Below, piece after piece: positions 1 to 11,601 of a stretch of 64,000 bases of DNA. Position numbers and translations under genes: made by a program. Origin of the DNA: Arctopsyche grandis (Eukaryota > Arthropoda > Insecta > Trichoptera > Hydropsychidae); assembly GCF_051622035.1 (NCBI RefSeq), contig NC_135362.1, positions 18,128,501-18,192,500 on the forward strand, written 5' to 3'. How positions within the stretch are numbered: the first letter of the stretch is position 1; every line of letters starts with the position of its first letter. Under the pieces are notes generated by a model, which had not been told where the DNA came from, did no database searches, and was given only the letters and a program-made list of their open reading frames with translations.

Positions 1-1988
1 CTGTAAAAGTATATTTAATTCAAAGTGTTTGTCTCCATTATCACAAACATAATTTTTAAAATTTAATAATAGGTATATGAATAAAAATCCATTTTGATAT
101 ACGAAATGTTTACACAAGTTATATTTGACTACTAATCTGAAATAATGAGTGATTGAACTGAAACTGAGGCACCTATGGAGGAAGTGTACAAAGAGGTACC
201 CACTCCATTTGATGTTAGTAAAATATAAATTTCAAGCAGGAGTTAAATGAATTGTAAAATATTTGTATGACGTAAAATTATGTAATTCACGTCATGCAAA
301 TGAAGAATTAATCAAATTTTATTTTCTATTGCATTTCCTTTTTTTCAAATCGTAGTTGCGTAAACAAAGTATTTTTCATAATTCTATAGCATCTTAAACC
401 TTTTTGTACATAATAATTAATTTTAAATACATATGAATAGTATAATTCCAATTGTATCACCAAATTGAACATTTATTTATAATTAGTGTATAAATATGTA
501 AAATACAACATCAATAAAATTTTGCTAGCCTTTGGGAAAATCATTGTATTTTTTTATTATTCATAATATGTATTACATTATAAAAATTATATATGAAAGC
601 CACTCAATTATTTATTTTAATTAACAATGAGATTTAAAATACATACTCATTTTTGTATATAATATATGTATGTATATAAAAAAAAATGGAGTCATGATTA
701 GTCTTATCACATGAAACGGTCAGTTCGGTATTGCAAGTCAGATCAGGTCAGATCAACTAACTATTGCAATATTAATTTAAATAATTATGTATTGTGTACA
801 TATATGTTCATATACAACTTTATTAGTGAATACAAATAAATTTGTGTTCAAGTATTTGATGCCCATATTTATCCACGCAGATATGAGAGCATCTTATGTA
901 CACACATATGTGTTTAGTACTTTATGATATTCATGGTATCAAAATATTATTGGGATACATAATGACTGTATTATTAGAAAATTTGTGTTGCATTGAAATT
1001 GAGGATAAAATAATTTGCTATATTCTGGACGATAATTACTATATTTTACTTACACATATATACCATATTGTTCTTACACATATATACTATATTGTACATA
1101 ATTACTATATTGTACATATTATAATACATATGTAATCTTCCATTAAATATGTTCAATTTTTATTAGGTATTATTATTATTATTTAAAATGGGGTTGCCAC
1201 CACAATGATATCCATATAAAGTTAAAATTTGAATTTAAATTACTTTCCTTAGTTTTTATATTTTTTAGATTTGTATAATGTGCAAAAATATTGAATCGTA
1301 TGGATACAATATCATAAAATGTGTGTACGATATAAAGATTTATGTATCTGTTTTATCATATATTTTAGATTATTAATTAATTAATTAATTTAGTTTCAAT
1401 TACGAACTGATATATTTAATAAACTTTTAGTTATTCACGATTATGACGATTTTGCCACTTGTGAAATTATGTGCTAATTTCAAAATTCTTTAGGTGGCGC
1501 CATACTAATGCACAATTATACATGTATGTAATACGAAATATAAAGTCCGCTAAAATATTATATTAAGAATGTTATATTTATAAAATAATTTTAATTTAAT
1601 AAATTATTTATAAACAACTTTAAGAAAAACTTAGCTTTATAACTTAACTCATTTGAAATGCACAAGAAACAGACCCCCCCCCCCATTCAATAGTTTTTTC
1701 ATAAAAACTGGGACCGAAGTAATTTAAGACCTTTTCGACAACAAAAGTATAAACAAATTTCATTGAATTCCAAATAAAAGAAATTTCATTCTTTTAAAAT
1801 CTTTCCCCCCCTAAGATTACGAGTGTATCTATGTATGTATGTATATCCAACTTAAAGTGGCACCTAATTAATGCATAATTGCACATGTATGTAATAAAAA
1901 ACAAAAAGTCCATTAAAATATTATATTAAGAAAGTTTTATTTATAAAATAATGTTATTACGAGGTATTTAATAAAATAAGTTTCATTT
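1..1988. other. intergenic AT-rich DNA, no gene seen
   Basis: No reading frame here looks like a protein. The stretch holds microsatellite (TACATATGTATG type), a tandem ACACATATATAC motif near 1050-1095, a C-run near 1675-1684, and a direct duplication: about 1488-1620 resembles about 1853-1975 (both read TGGCRCC.., CATGTATGTAATA.., AAAGTCC.., ATATTATATTAAGAA). It lies just 3-prime of the RSOD gene and will include its 3-prime UTR and poly(A) site, which I cannot place. Confidence 0.6.
1488..1975. repeat. diverged direct duplication (two ~125-bp copies)
   Basis: Copies at about 1488-1620 and 1853-1975 share blocks such as TGCACAATTATACATGTATG versus TGCATAATTGCACATGTATG and AAAATATTATATTAAGAA in both. 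They are separated by about 230 bp of unrelated DNA. Probably two remnants of one dispersed repeat. Confidence 0.55.
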
Positions 1989-2246
1989 TCACGATATCAA
2001 TCCTATAATACCACAAGCAATTGACATTCCGGAGCTACCATCCAAGGCACTGTCTTCTGTACCAGCTCGTCCAAGATCATCTTCAGAAGATGATAATGAC
2101 AGTGCTCGTCCTGCAACACTCCTAGGGCCGGATAAAGAGATCAATGGATCGACAATTTTGATTTTTGCTACTCCATCTTCTCCGGCTTTTATGTTGCCAA
2201 GGTCTCCCAAATGGCGGATTGGATCTCTTGGTCCACCGTGACGATG
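1989..2246 (-). CDS. Rsod: RSOD exon 4 (C-terminal half of SOD fold)
   Basis: Encodes residues 150-234 and the TGA stop. Reads HRHGGPRDPIRHLGDLGN (Zn ligands), LISLSGPRSVAGRAL, DDLGRAGTEDS and SIACGIIG. The Cu ligand normally found in GRT(L/M)VVH is Ser. Confidence 0.92.
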   Translation of the reverse strand, partial: HRHGGPRDPIRHLGDLGNIKAGEDGVAKIKIVDPLISLSGPRSVAGRALSLSSSEDDLGRAGTEDSALDGSSGMSIACGIIGLIS

Positions 2247-5200
2247 CTGAAAAGTAATTTTATTTACAATAATAATACAATTTAAATAAATCAAATAAAA
2301 GCTTAGAACATATTTTCAAAGATGTCACTGCTAAATTAAATGAAAAAGGTCGGAGCGATGATTTGAAAAGTTTTTTTTATTCATTAATAATTCTATTTTA
2401 TTAAACTTTTATTAAATTAAATCCATGTTATATGTAATCATATAAACAACAGAGAAATAATTAGCATACCTATTTTTTAGTAGATTCAAAAATATTTTTC
2501 AAATTGTCATACTAAATCTAAATAAAAAATGAGGTTAAAACTTTGCATTCCTGAAAGAAATAAAGGTAGGTATTCGATTTTCATAAAAATTTGGTCAGTT
2601 TTCTTTTGATACCATTTTGATTCTATTGAAACGCAAATACATTGTTGAAATAATGCCTCGATTATACACAACATCAATTATATGTTATTGTTATTATTGT
2701 TTTTTGCAAATCAACAGAACAGGTTTACAATAGTCACATCGGTAATTGACTGTGGATTTCCTGATTTTTTCTGATGTAACTATTGATCTTCGCTCTTTCA
2801 GTGCCCGTAGATCAATTGATCAAGCGAATATATGTATTTATATTGACCATCTCGGAATTTTGTATCTATGTAAATACATCTTAATGTTCTGTAGTCTCAG
2901 AAATAACTGAATGGATTGTATACATATGCAAATACACGTATTTCTACATAAATGTGAGTGCATTTTCTAGTTGAACATCTCCAACTGTGCAATCCAATTA
3001 AATATCATTTCTCACGCTTATCGTAAGTAACTTACGCAGACAAGTAACTGGACCAGTTTCGATTCTAATAATTCCATTTAGTTTTTTTAGCTGTTGCTGT
3101 GATACTTTTCTTCTGCGCAAATATAATGGCGAATTCTGTTATGTGCTCAAAATCAACAAAAGCGCCTTTGGGAAGCGGAAAAAATCAAGGATAAACTCGA
3201 TCAGTTTTTGTGTGGCTCATACCACAACAATACTTTTTTTAGCAATACTTAAACGATTATGAACCATCTATTGAAATTGCAAAGCTCAATCGTCATCATA
3301 TAAAATACTCTTTTCTTATATTTAAATATATATTCTCACCAAATACGGATTGAAATGTTTTCCAGTAGACTTGCAGCCCTCTCTAAGATCTCCTCGTCGT
3401 GCCACGTGTAAACCATGAGGTCCAGGAGCTAATCCAGAGACGTTACCCTGGACTAAAACTGGTCCTCCTGGAGTCCACTGACTTAACGTCAACTCTCCTT
3501 GGATTCCTTCTCCTTCACCGGCTAAAACTACGACCGCTTGCAGAGGGGGCTTCGTAGGATCCTGCAATTTATTAAATATAAATACATACAACAAAATATT
3601 GCATACATGATAATTTTGTTGTTTCACTAACATATGCAAACACATATTACCTACGTACATACATATATTGATAGCCGGAGTACACGATAATACACGTTTT
3701 TATGCATATGATATGTCGTATAACAAAAAAGTACATTTAATTTTTATAGTTTTTTCTTAATAATATGTTCAAAGTGAATACAATAGAATTTTGGGAGTCG
3801 ATAGCTCGACAGCTTTATTATTTGGAGTTCAATACACCTTGTGTATGTAATTACAGCGCTTCCTATGATTATTATCGAACAGAAGAAATTAATTCAATCT
3901 TTGGGCCACTCCTTCTTACATATAATATATGCTCATCAACTCGAGAGTGAATCCCAGTCATATTTAAGAATTTGGTATTCGGATTACAATAAAAAATGGC
4001 AGCATCATTGCGATCGGCAGAACACTATGATAATATAATATGTCTGCAAGGGTTTAGTATTTTTTTTTCGACTCACGAAAATTCTTCGTCGCTCACATCA
4101 TTCTTCGTTCTCTTTTTTTACATGAAAATATTCGTATTGCAAAGCATGTATGTATGTATGAGAAATACGACAAACAAGGTTTTGTATCGTACGTATAATA
4201 TACATATATCTTTCCTTTTTTTAAATTTAAACGTGCAAGAATTTAAAGGCACTTTGAATGAATTACGATCTGAACACGTTAATTAAATCCTGGGCTTAGG
4301 GTCATTTGTCCATAAGACCCCTTCATTATTTTATTATCTCTTTTAACTTTTTGGGATTATCTCAATGTAAGCATATAATAGATACAATATAAATACTTTT
4401 ATAATCCGAATACGATAGGGCAACAATTTGGTTATAAACATATTTTTTTATTGTATATTGTAGCAAAATTATTTCTGAGATCATCATCGTTTACTGCCAT
4501 TCACCGCTGGATGAAGGCCTCTACAGCACGCTTCCATTCGTCTCTTCCATTCACCCTACATATTTTCCTAATTTCGTCCACCCATCTTCCCTGCGGTCTT
4601 TCTTTCACCCTTTTACATTCTCTCGGGTACCATTCTAGCACTTATTATGCCCACCTTTCATCTATTCTTCTAGCTACGCGACCCACCCAATGCCATTTCA
4701 ATCTCTTTACACTCTCCATTATATCCACTCCACTCTCCACTATATCCATGTCATACTTCTCACCCACGTATTCCGTTTCCTATATCTCCTATTTACGTCG
4801 AGCATACAGCGTTCCAAGCTTCTTTGAGTGCATTTGACTTTATGTAACATCTTGGCGTTCAATTTCCAAGTTTCATGTCTGTTTCATTCGTCATCACTGG
4901 CAAAACATATTGATCGAAGGACTTTCTTTCAGGCATTTCTGTGATATGTTGTATACCTACTACATATCTATGTATGTACATATATGTAGATAATTTAATA
5001 ATATCGAATTGCTTCGGAAACTTCCATTGTTATTTCATTACCTATCTAATGTAATAGAAAAATTTACTTTAAAGCAGGCGCGGCTCATGCATAGGTACTG
5101 CGGCGCTGCAGCACCCCCAGAAAAATTACAAAAAACCGCATTTACAACTTGTATTTAGATATATTTGACATACTCATTAATAATGATCATTTCAAATATC

Positions 5201-7167
5201 TAATCATTCTTATTTAAATTATATTCACAAGTTGTAAATGTATACAAATGTGATTTTTTGTATTTTTTCTGGGGGTGCTGCAGCGCCACAGTTCCTATGC
5301 ACGAGCCGCGCCTGCTTTAAAGTACGGAAAATAAAGGTCTTGATCCATGATGTTCTTTGGAAGTATTGTGGCTATTCATAGCTGATACAATTGAATCAAT
5401 GATTCATAGTTCGAAACTTCAAAGAAAAGTATGTAGGAGATCGTTATCGGCGTGAACTATCTGTATATCAATATTTCAAAACCTCTCTCAATATGTATAC
5501 GAAGAAGGCACATGTTGATAATGAAAAGCTTCTGAAAAGCCTCAGCCTATTTATAGCTAAATCATCAATAAAATACAAAAACAATCTTAATTTCCTGCTG
5601 AGCGCTGACATAACCCAATTTTGTTAATAGAATTGAACATTTATTAATATAAAAATATCTAATACGCCAAAAAAGTATAATTAGAAAGTGGTAGCTACGC
5701 TCATCGCGATTGACAACCCCCATACAATACTTGAACCAATCAATCAATGCAGTTAACACGTTGAACCGGCTACGATAATGTTTTGTGACCTGTTCGCAGC
5801 GTTGACTCATCGATTCAGAGTTCAGAGGTCTCCAATAGTTTTAACGGATCAAAAAAATAAATCAACAAAAACCAGTTACGACCTCATTCGATAATTAAGG
5901 ATGTGTTAGTGGGGTCGTCATACGAGTTCGCGCGAGGGGGGTCACGACTTGCCAAGGTGTGCGATTCAACGTTCACCCCAGGATCAACGTCTTCACGAAT
6001 TTTCATCTAAACATCGGGTGACGTCCTTCCGAGTCGTGACTCATGTACTTTTAAGTCATCGATGTGTTGTGTCGAATAAATAGTGCGTGAGGCCTCGGCC
6101 TCGTCATTGGCATTAGCGAATATGGTCAAATCGTGATCATTGTGAACTCGCAACCCTTACAAAATACCAAATGGCTTTTGATTACTCAAAAGTTTCAATA
6201 TTCATTTTGTGTGAATCACGATTTTTATAAATAAATTTAAAAAATGTACACGACATAAATAAATGGGAAAAATTTATTACTTTTAGTTGGTTTACTTATT
6301 TTAATTAAAAGCCGACGCAGGTTAATAAAATGCAATAGCTATATTATTTAAAAAATTTTAAAAGCAAAACTGATGATGTCACATATGTATGTAAGTCGTG
6401 ACATGTATTATATGTCATTGGTACACGGTAATCTATTATAAGCTCTATTACAATATGCGGGTTCAAAAGGCTAAGGTGTTGAAGTGATTTGTTTTTATTA
6501 TTTATTTTTTATCTATAATATTTGATCTGCTATAATAAATTTTTAAAATGAAGATCAGTAGACCATTTGAAAATTTGTACCAAATTTTAATTGATTGCTT
6601 TTCTTTTATACGATACTGACATATTAGATAGGCTTTTTTTAATAATAATATTCAAAAGTTATTTTAAATCACAGACAGTTTAAAAGTCTGAAATTAGATA
6701 ATAGAAAGTCAGAAATTCATAGAATATTTAATACTCACCAGAGGGATGTCCCCTAAGGAGCGCGGCATATTCTCATTTCCGACCTGGTATTCGAAACAGT
6801 CAAACTTTTATTAAAATTTATATTGATTGAATAATGATTCGATGAATCGAGATGGGAAGGACTTAACGTGATGATCTTTTTTTAAGTAATTATTGTAAGA
6901 GCGTGCCACGATGCGATGGAGTGCCGTCTAGTAATGATAGATTGTGAATATTGAAAGATGCAAAATGAAACAGAAAAAAAAACTCACAAAAAGCAAAGGT
7001 TCCATGTACACTTCGTAAAGGTTACTTTGAAAATCTGGAATGGGCGGTAGGGATCTGACTATCAAATTTCTGCCAAATCCAGGTATTCCTTCGAAAGTCC
7101 TCGCGTTGGCGCTGCATATCGTCAAAAGCCCGGCGATGAAGAGTTTCAAAAATATGTTAGAAGACAT
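1989..7167 (-). CDS. Rsod: RSOD: secreted Cu/Zn-superoxide-dismutase-related protein, copper site degenerate
   Basis: Spliced CDS on the minus strand, exons 7167-6988, 6783-6739, 3561-3340, 2246-1989; all three introns are phase 0 with GTGAG donors and CAG acceptors. It gives 234 aa: signal peptide (1-22, ending SANA), a short linker, then a Cu/Zn-SOD fold (about 82-234). The Zn ligands are all present (H144, H152, H161, D164) and so is the disulfide pair (C138, C227). Of the Cu ligands, H127 and H144 remain, but the H48 equivalent is A129 (GLHVARRGD) and the H120 equivalent is S201; the active-site Arg143 equivalent is S224. By family knowledge this is the insect RSOD type rather than a working SOD, so dismutase activity is unlikely; the role is unknown to me. 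An in-frame ATG 31 codons upstream (7260) is possible, but the signal peptide favours 7167. Alternative: a diverged extracellular SOD or a copper-chaperone relative; the heavy-metal-binding domain of CCS is absent. Confidence 0.85.
3340..3561 (-). CDS. Rsod: RSOD exon 3 (N-terminal half of SOD fold)
   Basis: Encodes residues 76-149. It holds the SOD core ..QGELTLSQW.., GPHGLHVARRGDLREGC and HFNP. The second histidine of the SOD HVH pair is Ala. Confidence 0.9.
4450..4930 (-). pseudogene. LINE reverse-transcriptase C-terminal fragment in RSOD intron 2
   Basis: On the minus strand and allowing stops, it reads KVKCTQRSLERCMLDVNRR, then RLKWHWVGRVARRIDERW, LEWYPREC and GRWVDEIRKICR, the usual C-terminal pattern of a LINE polyprotein (..W.GH.AR..DDRW..W.PR..R.RGR...RW.DDI..W). 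Stop codons interrupt it, so it is dead. The 3-prime end carries ATGATGATC. A second copy is at 12636-13470. Confidence 0.75.
5075..5314. mobile_element. hAT-type MITE with 8-bp target duplication (CTTTAAAG)
   Basis: A 240-bp element in RSOD intron 2. The ends are inverted repeats CAGGCGCGGCTC..CATAGG / CCTATGCACGAGCCGCGCCTG, running on to GCGCTGCAGCACCCCCAGA. It is flanked on both sides by CTTTAAAG (5067-5074, 5315-5322). CAG..CTG ends with an 8-bp duplication point to hAT. The inner motif GCTGCAGCACCCC also occurs at both ends of the larger hAT element at 30577-31863, its likely relative. Confidence 0.85.
5323..6738. other. remainder of RSOD intron 2
   Basis: No coding exon seen. About 5900-6060 is richer in G+C than its surroundings (GTCACGACTTGCC.., CATCGGGTGACGTCC..) and could be regulatory, but nothing is recognised. 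Confidence 0.5.
6739..6783 (-). CDS. Rsod: RSOD exon 2 (45-nt microexon)
   Basis: Fifteen codons (VGNENMPRSLGDIPL) bounded by ATACCAG acceptor and CTGGTGAGT donor, phase 0 on both sides, so it joins exons 1 and 3 without shifting frame. Because it is symmetric it could be skipped without breaking the protein. Support is from splice signals and frame only. Confidence 0.6.
6988..7167 (-). CDS. Rsod: RSOD exon 1 (signal peptide)
   Basis: Encodes residues 1-60. The start has SSN, then a hydrophobic core FLKLFIAGLLTIC, and a cleavable SANA end; the exon stops at CTTTTT with a GTGAGT donor. The tail RTFEGIPGFGRNL..PPIPDF is not SOD-like and I recognise no domain. Linked to exon 2 by phase and by the presence of a secretory leader expected for this family; the link is inferred. 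Confidence 0.7.
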
Positions 7168-7905
7168 CGTTGCAGATTTGTCGTTAAAGTTTAGACGTCC
7201 GCGTCGAAGAACCTCCGTGTGCAGACTGATGAGAATCGTGGTGGTTGTCGTCCAGGCCATTGTGGTCCTTGGTTGGTGGATGCTGCAACCAAGAGGTTTC
7301 TAGCGGCCATCGCGTGAAAATTTTCGTTATCCGATGACCCCAATTGCCATTGACAGAATCGTCAATGATACCGGATGAAGGGGACGATGGCCGACCATCT
7401 TACCGAATATCCTATAAACCTAAAAGAAATCTTTGAATGAAAGATGTATAGAATGGTATCCATTTTAACATACTTATGTATGTATCTAGCTTTACATTTT
7501 TGAACGAAGTAAAAGTATTGCATGAACTTACAATCTAATCACATATTACCCCAAATCTGTTTAATATTTTTCCAAAAGACCGGCTCTTTAATGCTTTCTT
7601 AAAATGGCAATCGTATTTTAATGCAGTATATGTACGTATTATACATACATCCATGCAAATTATGTATGTACATGCAACGCTTTTTTTGCAGAATCAGACT
7701 CGAGGAATTACAAAACAAATTTGTTTCTTTCTTATCCCTCTCATAAATAAGACGTACAAATTATAACCCTTTAAATATTAATGTTTTCCATAAATTAACA
7801 GAGACAAATTTCCTTATGCAAAAAAATAATACAAACAAAGACAGCCCTGAATAGTCTTATAAAATAAAGCGAAGTAAGACTTTTTCTGGACTTACCTTCC
7901 TTTTC
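7168..7905. other. RSOD 5-prime flank and probable 5-prime UTR
   Basis: 7168-7300 is GC-richer than the surroundings and contains an upstream in-frame ATG (7260) in a good context. No TATA box can be assigned. Nothing else is recognised up to the LINE end at 7919. Confidence 0.5.
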
Positions 7906-7918
7906 ATTTGAAGTCGAT

Positions 7919-8118
7919 GATTGTAAATAGGTTTTTGATCTCTTTTTCCTATTATGCTGTAGATTAACATTAGAATAATATAATAGTATGATTACTAACC
8001 AATTTAAATTAAATTGTAAAACAGAAAATGATCAGTAGATCAGTAGCTATTAAAATATATATAAGATGTATTGCGAACATAACTTCGTAATAATAAAAAG
8101 CATTTAAAAATAAAATCA
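7919..8118 (+). mobile_element. 5-prime-truncated Jockey-like LINE end with 13-bp target duplication
   Basis: This matches the 3-prime UTR of the LINE at 19745-20215 (GTAAATAGGTTTTTGA.., CCTATTATGCTGTA.., GATCAGTAGATCAGTAGC..). It is flanked by a perfect ATTTGAAGTCGAT at 7906-7918 and 8119-8131, and ends in an A-rich tail (AAAAAGCATTTAAAAATAAA). The duplication shows insertion by target-primed reverse transcription of only the 3-prime 200 bp. Confidence 0.85.
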
Positions 8119-8741
8119 ATTTGAAGTCGATAATACCTACTTCACCTCAACAAACGTTTGACATTTGATATTTTTCAGATGTTCCTCGTTGCCTTCTTAA
8201 AGGGATAAATATAAAATGATTTGGTAGTGCCTCATAAATAAGCAGATTAAATATTTTTTAGGAAAATGATCAAAAGAATCAAACAATATTGTGTTTCTAC
8301 GAGGGCTTGGCCTTATTAGACTCATAGAACTATCTATGGAGTAAGCTATAACTGTGGCTTTAATGTAATATATGTATTGTATACTTGTAGTATAAATAAA
8401 AAGTCAAAACGATGAACTAAACTTTTAAACACGCTTTAATCTACATACATGCATTTGTGAAATAAAACGAACTGTTTTCCTAAAAGGCATTGCTGACGAT
8501 ATTGAGTTTCCAATATCTCTTCGGTTGTCTTATTTAATTAATTTGCAGGCAAATAACTATCAGGCGCAAGTGGAGATTATTTATTGATAGGACTCATGTC
8601 GAGAAAACCGCAAACATGGAGCATCCTGAGCAAGAGTAGATCTGCAGAAGTAGCCGCTTGTCAGCTCCAAGGCCACCGGTTTAATCAATATGACACTTGA
8701 CTGCGATTTTAACCGTATTGCATATTAATTGAATGCACTGA

Positions 8742-8821
8742 TGATTTATTTTATTTTATTTATTAATAGTTTTGGACCATTGTGGCATTACAGGAAGAAC
8801 CTAATGCGCCACAATGGCCTA
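8742..8821 (-). mobile_element. LINE/SINE 3-prime tail fragment (family B)
   Basis: Minus-strand copy of a short tail: AGGCCATTGTGGCGCATTAG, TCTTCCTGTAATGCCACAAT, then (TAAA)n. Near-identical copies are at 54116-54187 (+) and 63222-63301 (-). The internal pair GCCATTGTGGC / GCCACAATGG is itself an inverted repeat, so the tail can form a hairpin. Confidence 0.75.
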
Positions 8822-10305
8822 CATTTAATAAATATATAAATACAAGTAAAATTAGTAAAAAACAGAAAAATTAAAAAGCAAAAACATGGTAAAATAAAAT
8901 AATAATAAAAAAGTAATAAAAGGAAAATAATGATACAATTAAAATAGTACATAAAAATGTACAAAGGAGAAAGAAAAAGTAAAATAAATAAAAACAAAAT
9001 ATGAATAAAAAATAAAATCACAGCGAGGCCCAAATGGAAGAGAGTAGATCAAGATTCCACTCATACATCACATTCAAATTAAGAAAGTAATGATGAGTGC
9101 AGGTTACCAGATAAATATGTTAAAATAATATCCGATAATCTACGCTCACCGAGGTGGAAAATATCGCATTCAGGGACGGCAGCAACGATTTCATTGAGAT
9201 GATAGCGAAACTAAAATAATGCAAGGTAAGTTTAATCAAATTGCATTTTCTATCGCGCTTTCAACTTCAATAAAAAAATTGATCGTAATTGCTTTCTGTT
9301 AGTGGAGAATCTAATTTGGATTTTTTACAAATCGATTATTGAGAAAGTATCACAATATCATCAAATTTATCAGCGTTAAGTAGGCATAAAAAAATGTTCT
9401 TAATATGACTTTACTCATTTAATTCGACAGGTCGTTAAAAACATTTTTTATGCCAACATTTTTATCATGTTTAAAAAAATTCGGTAACCTTCAAAATAGC
9501 CAAAAATAATTATAAGTAAATTTTCTGATAAATTTTCGACAAAAAATTTAATATCAATTGTTCTATACATCTATTTACAACTTCTAATTTGACATGCAAC
9601 CGCATTTTGTACCGAGCAATTTTGTTATGAACGAATCGAATCGAAATTTTATGAAGACAATCGACAATTTTTTGTCAGGTCTTCTTTTTTAATAACAAAC
9701 TTCTCGATGTTGATCGAAATTATATTGTATACATATGTATATTAAAACATCATTTGAAATTATTCTTAAACGACGTTCATTTAAATAAAAGGGAAAATCT
9801 AATGGCCTCACTAAAATGAATGCATTGTGCAACCATACATATAACGATACAAATTATGCATTGTATTTAAAATAAGGTAATTGTGCATCATAAACTATGT
9901 ATGTATGTATGTACATACATATACTGCGAACTGGCCTTGGTTTATCAAGAAATCGACAGATGTAATAATTTATTGCTCTGTATATTCACCTACTGTGAAT
10001 AATGTATACCAGATAACGTAATAATAATTGCAGTTCTAGATATTAATTATAAACAATGGACAACACTCATCAAAGAATGTAAGTACATATATTCCATTGT
10101 ATCACAGAGACAGAAATGCGTGTTCTGAATATTATTAAATCAACGATACGTAAATAGTTTTCGTTTATGTATATTTTTAACTAATATGGCTTCAGCAAAT
10201 ACATGTGTTTATATAAAAAATGCAATTGGATTCATAAGTATAATCACTTCGTAAACGCATGGTAATTTATTTCAGCTACACATCCATACATATGTATGTA
10301 CACAC
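8822..10305. other. intergenic DNA, nothing recognised
   Basis: AT-rich, low complexity near 8830-9010 (runs of A and T in AAAATAATAATAAAAA-like order) and TACATATGTATG repeats near 9900-9930. No gene seen. Confidence 0.5.
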
Positions 10306-10449
10306 CAGTGGCGTGCGGTGAAAATCTCCCTGTTTTTCTCGCGCAACCTTACTTGGGTGTGACTCGGTGTGGCGTCACCTAATCCTGCTCGCACACACTT
10401 AAGTAAGGTTGTGCGACAAAAACAGATATAAATTTACAGCACGCCACTG
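10306..10449. mobile_element. hAT-type MITE (CAGTGGCGTGC family), copy 1
   Basis: 144 bp with long terminal inverted repeats: CAGTGGCGTGCGGTGAAAAT at one end, CAGCACGCCACTG at the other, and GCGCAACCTTACTT/AAGTAAGGTTGTGCG inside. The flanks GTACACAC / GTACATTC are an imperfect 8-bp duplication. Other copies: 22015-22165, 48351-48511. Confidence 0.8.
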
Positions 10450-10504
10450 GTACATTCATATGCCATATATTCAAAACAAAAATTTGACTTTTCAATTCAA
10501 TAAA

Positions 10505-11001
10505 GGTTGTGGCTATTTGCAGGTACTATATCTGCGACAGGCGCAAAGCCTTCTGCGCATGTGCGTGAACTTATAATCCGATTATAATTTCTTACATTTA
10601 ATGTATGCTAGACTTGTTTAATCAATCGTTCATTATACATGAGGCAAATCAATTTCGCACATTATTATAATAGATTTACATCATTTAGCTAGTTCGCGGC
10701 TTGCACTTGTATGTAGGTATTGCACGTTGTACATGATAATAATTCTCTAGCAATTAATAATAATAACTAATTTGGATTATATTTTTTACTCTACGTCACT
10801 TTACGAGTTCGAACTAAATTTTAAGAGGTTTAAAACAAAATTTTAACAGTAAACACGCTGACAGTGACAGTTCACGCGCATGCGCAGATGGCTTTGCGCC
10901 TGTCGCAGATATAGTACCTTCAAATAGCCAATAATTCGCAGATATAGTACCTGCAAATAGCCAATAATTTGCATATACAGTACCTGCAAATAGCCACAAC
11001 C
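10505..11001. mobile_element. inverted-repeat element with 9-bp target duplication and a tandemly expanded right end
   Basis: 497 bp. The left end reads GGTTGTGGCTATTTGCAGG.. GGCGCAAAGCC; the right end is its reverse complement over about 70 bp. Both flanks are TTCAATAAA (10496-10504 and 11002-11010). The right inverted repeat is enlarged: the unit GCAGATATAGTACCTGCAAA is present in three diverged tandem copies, against one on the left. A 9-bp duplication suits Mutator-like or Merlin-like elements; no transposase is present. Confidence 0.8.
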
Positions 11002-11044
11002 TTCAATAAAAACCTAACTTCTCCATCTAACCTGATACCAACTC

Positions 11045-11188
11045 ATAGTTGAAGTGTACTTTCAGTTGCAATGCATCTTGACCAGTAGAATAGTCGCCAT
11101 TTGAATCAACTTATGTACGTGGGTTAGACGGAATATATTCCAACTAGTCAAAATATATTACAACTGAAAATACACTTCAACTATAACA
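11045..11188. mobile_element. short MITE of the TGTTACAGT family
   Basis: Left TAGTTGAAGTGTACTTTCAG and right CTGAAAATACACTTCAACTA are inverted, with GACCAG/CTAGTC inside. It matches the ends of the larger elements at 14680, 27780 and 57488, though the outermost TGTTAC is lost. Confidence 0.65.
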
Positions 11189-11371
11189 GTATAACAGAAT
11201 ATTTATTGAATGTATATCATATATTCAACCTTATATATGTATATAATACATAAAAATTTCATGATCTTCCTTTTTCGTAGTACCCAATGATAGATCTCAA
11301 AATAGCTTGTTGTCTGAAAGGTTATTTTTGCACGACAAGGAAAAGAGGGTTTGTTGGAATCATAATACAAG

Positions 11372-11601
11372 TCTAATATATAATTTCGAAAGAGACTTTG
11401 TACGCATGTAAGTATGTAAGTATGCAAGTATCTTTGGTTAGGAACTTCGAAAACAAAACAAAGTTTCTATGACGTCAATTCAATTGGCAGAATACTATAT
11501 ATTTTTCGATTCAAATAAACAAATGAATATTTATTATTAGATTCGCCATGTTTACGCTGTTTATATTACAAATACTGAGCGAAGCCGGGTAAAACAACTA
11601 G
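11372..11601 (+). mobile_element. non-autonomous Helitron, family 1
   Basis: Starts TCTAATATATAATTTCGAAA and ends GCGAAGCCGGGTAAAACAAC-TAG followed by T, the TC..CTAG|T ends of Helitrons. No terminal inverted repeats or target duplication. Other copies: 45988-46327 (-) and 41311-41488 (-). Confidence 0.7.

Noticed and set aside
4451-4837. 128-codon plus-strand frame (Ser/Leu/His rich)
   Set aside because: Antisense of a LINE polyprotein fragment, which explains its composition.
7040-7303. 87-codon plus-strand frame
   Set aside because: Antisense shadow of RSOD exon 1 and its 5-prime UTR.
8788-9033. 81-codon hydrophobic minus-strand frame as a membrane protein
   Set aside because: Translation of AT simple sequence (FLLLLFYYYFIL), no start context or homology.
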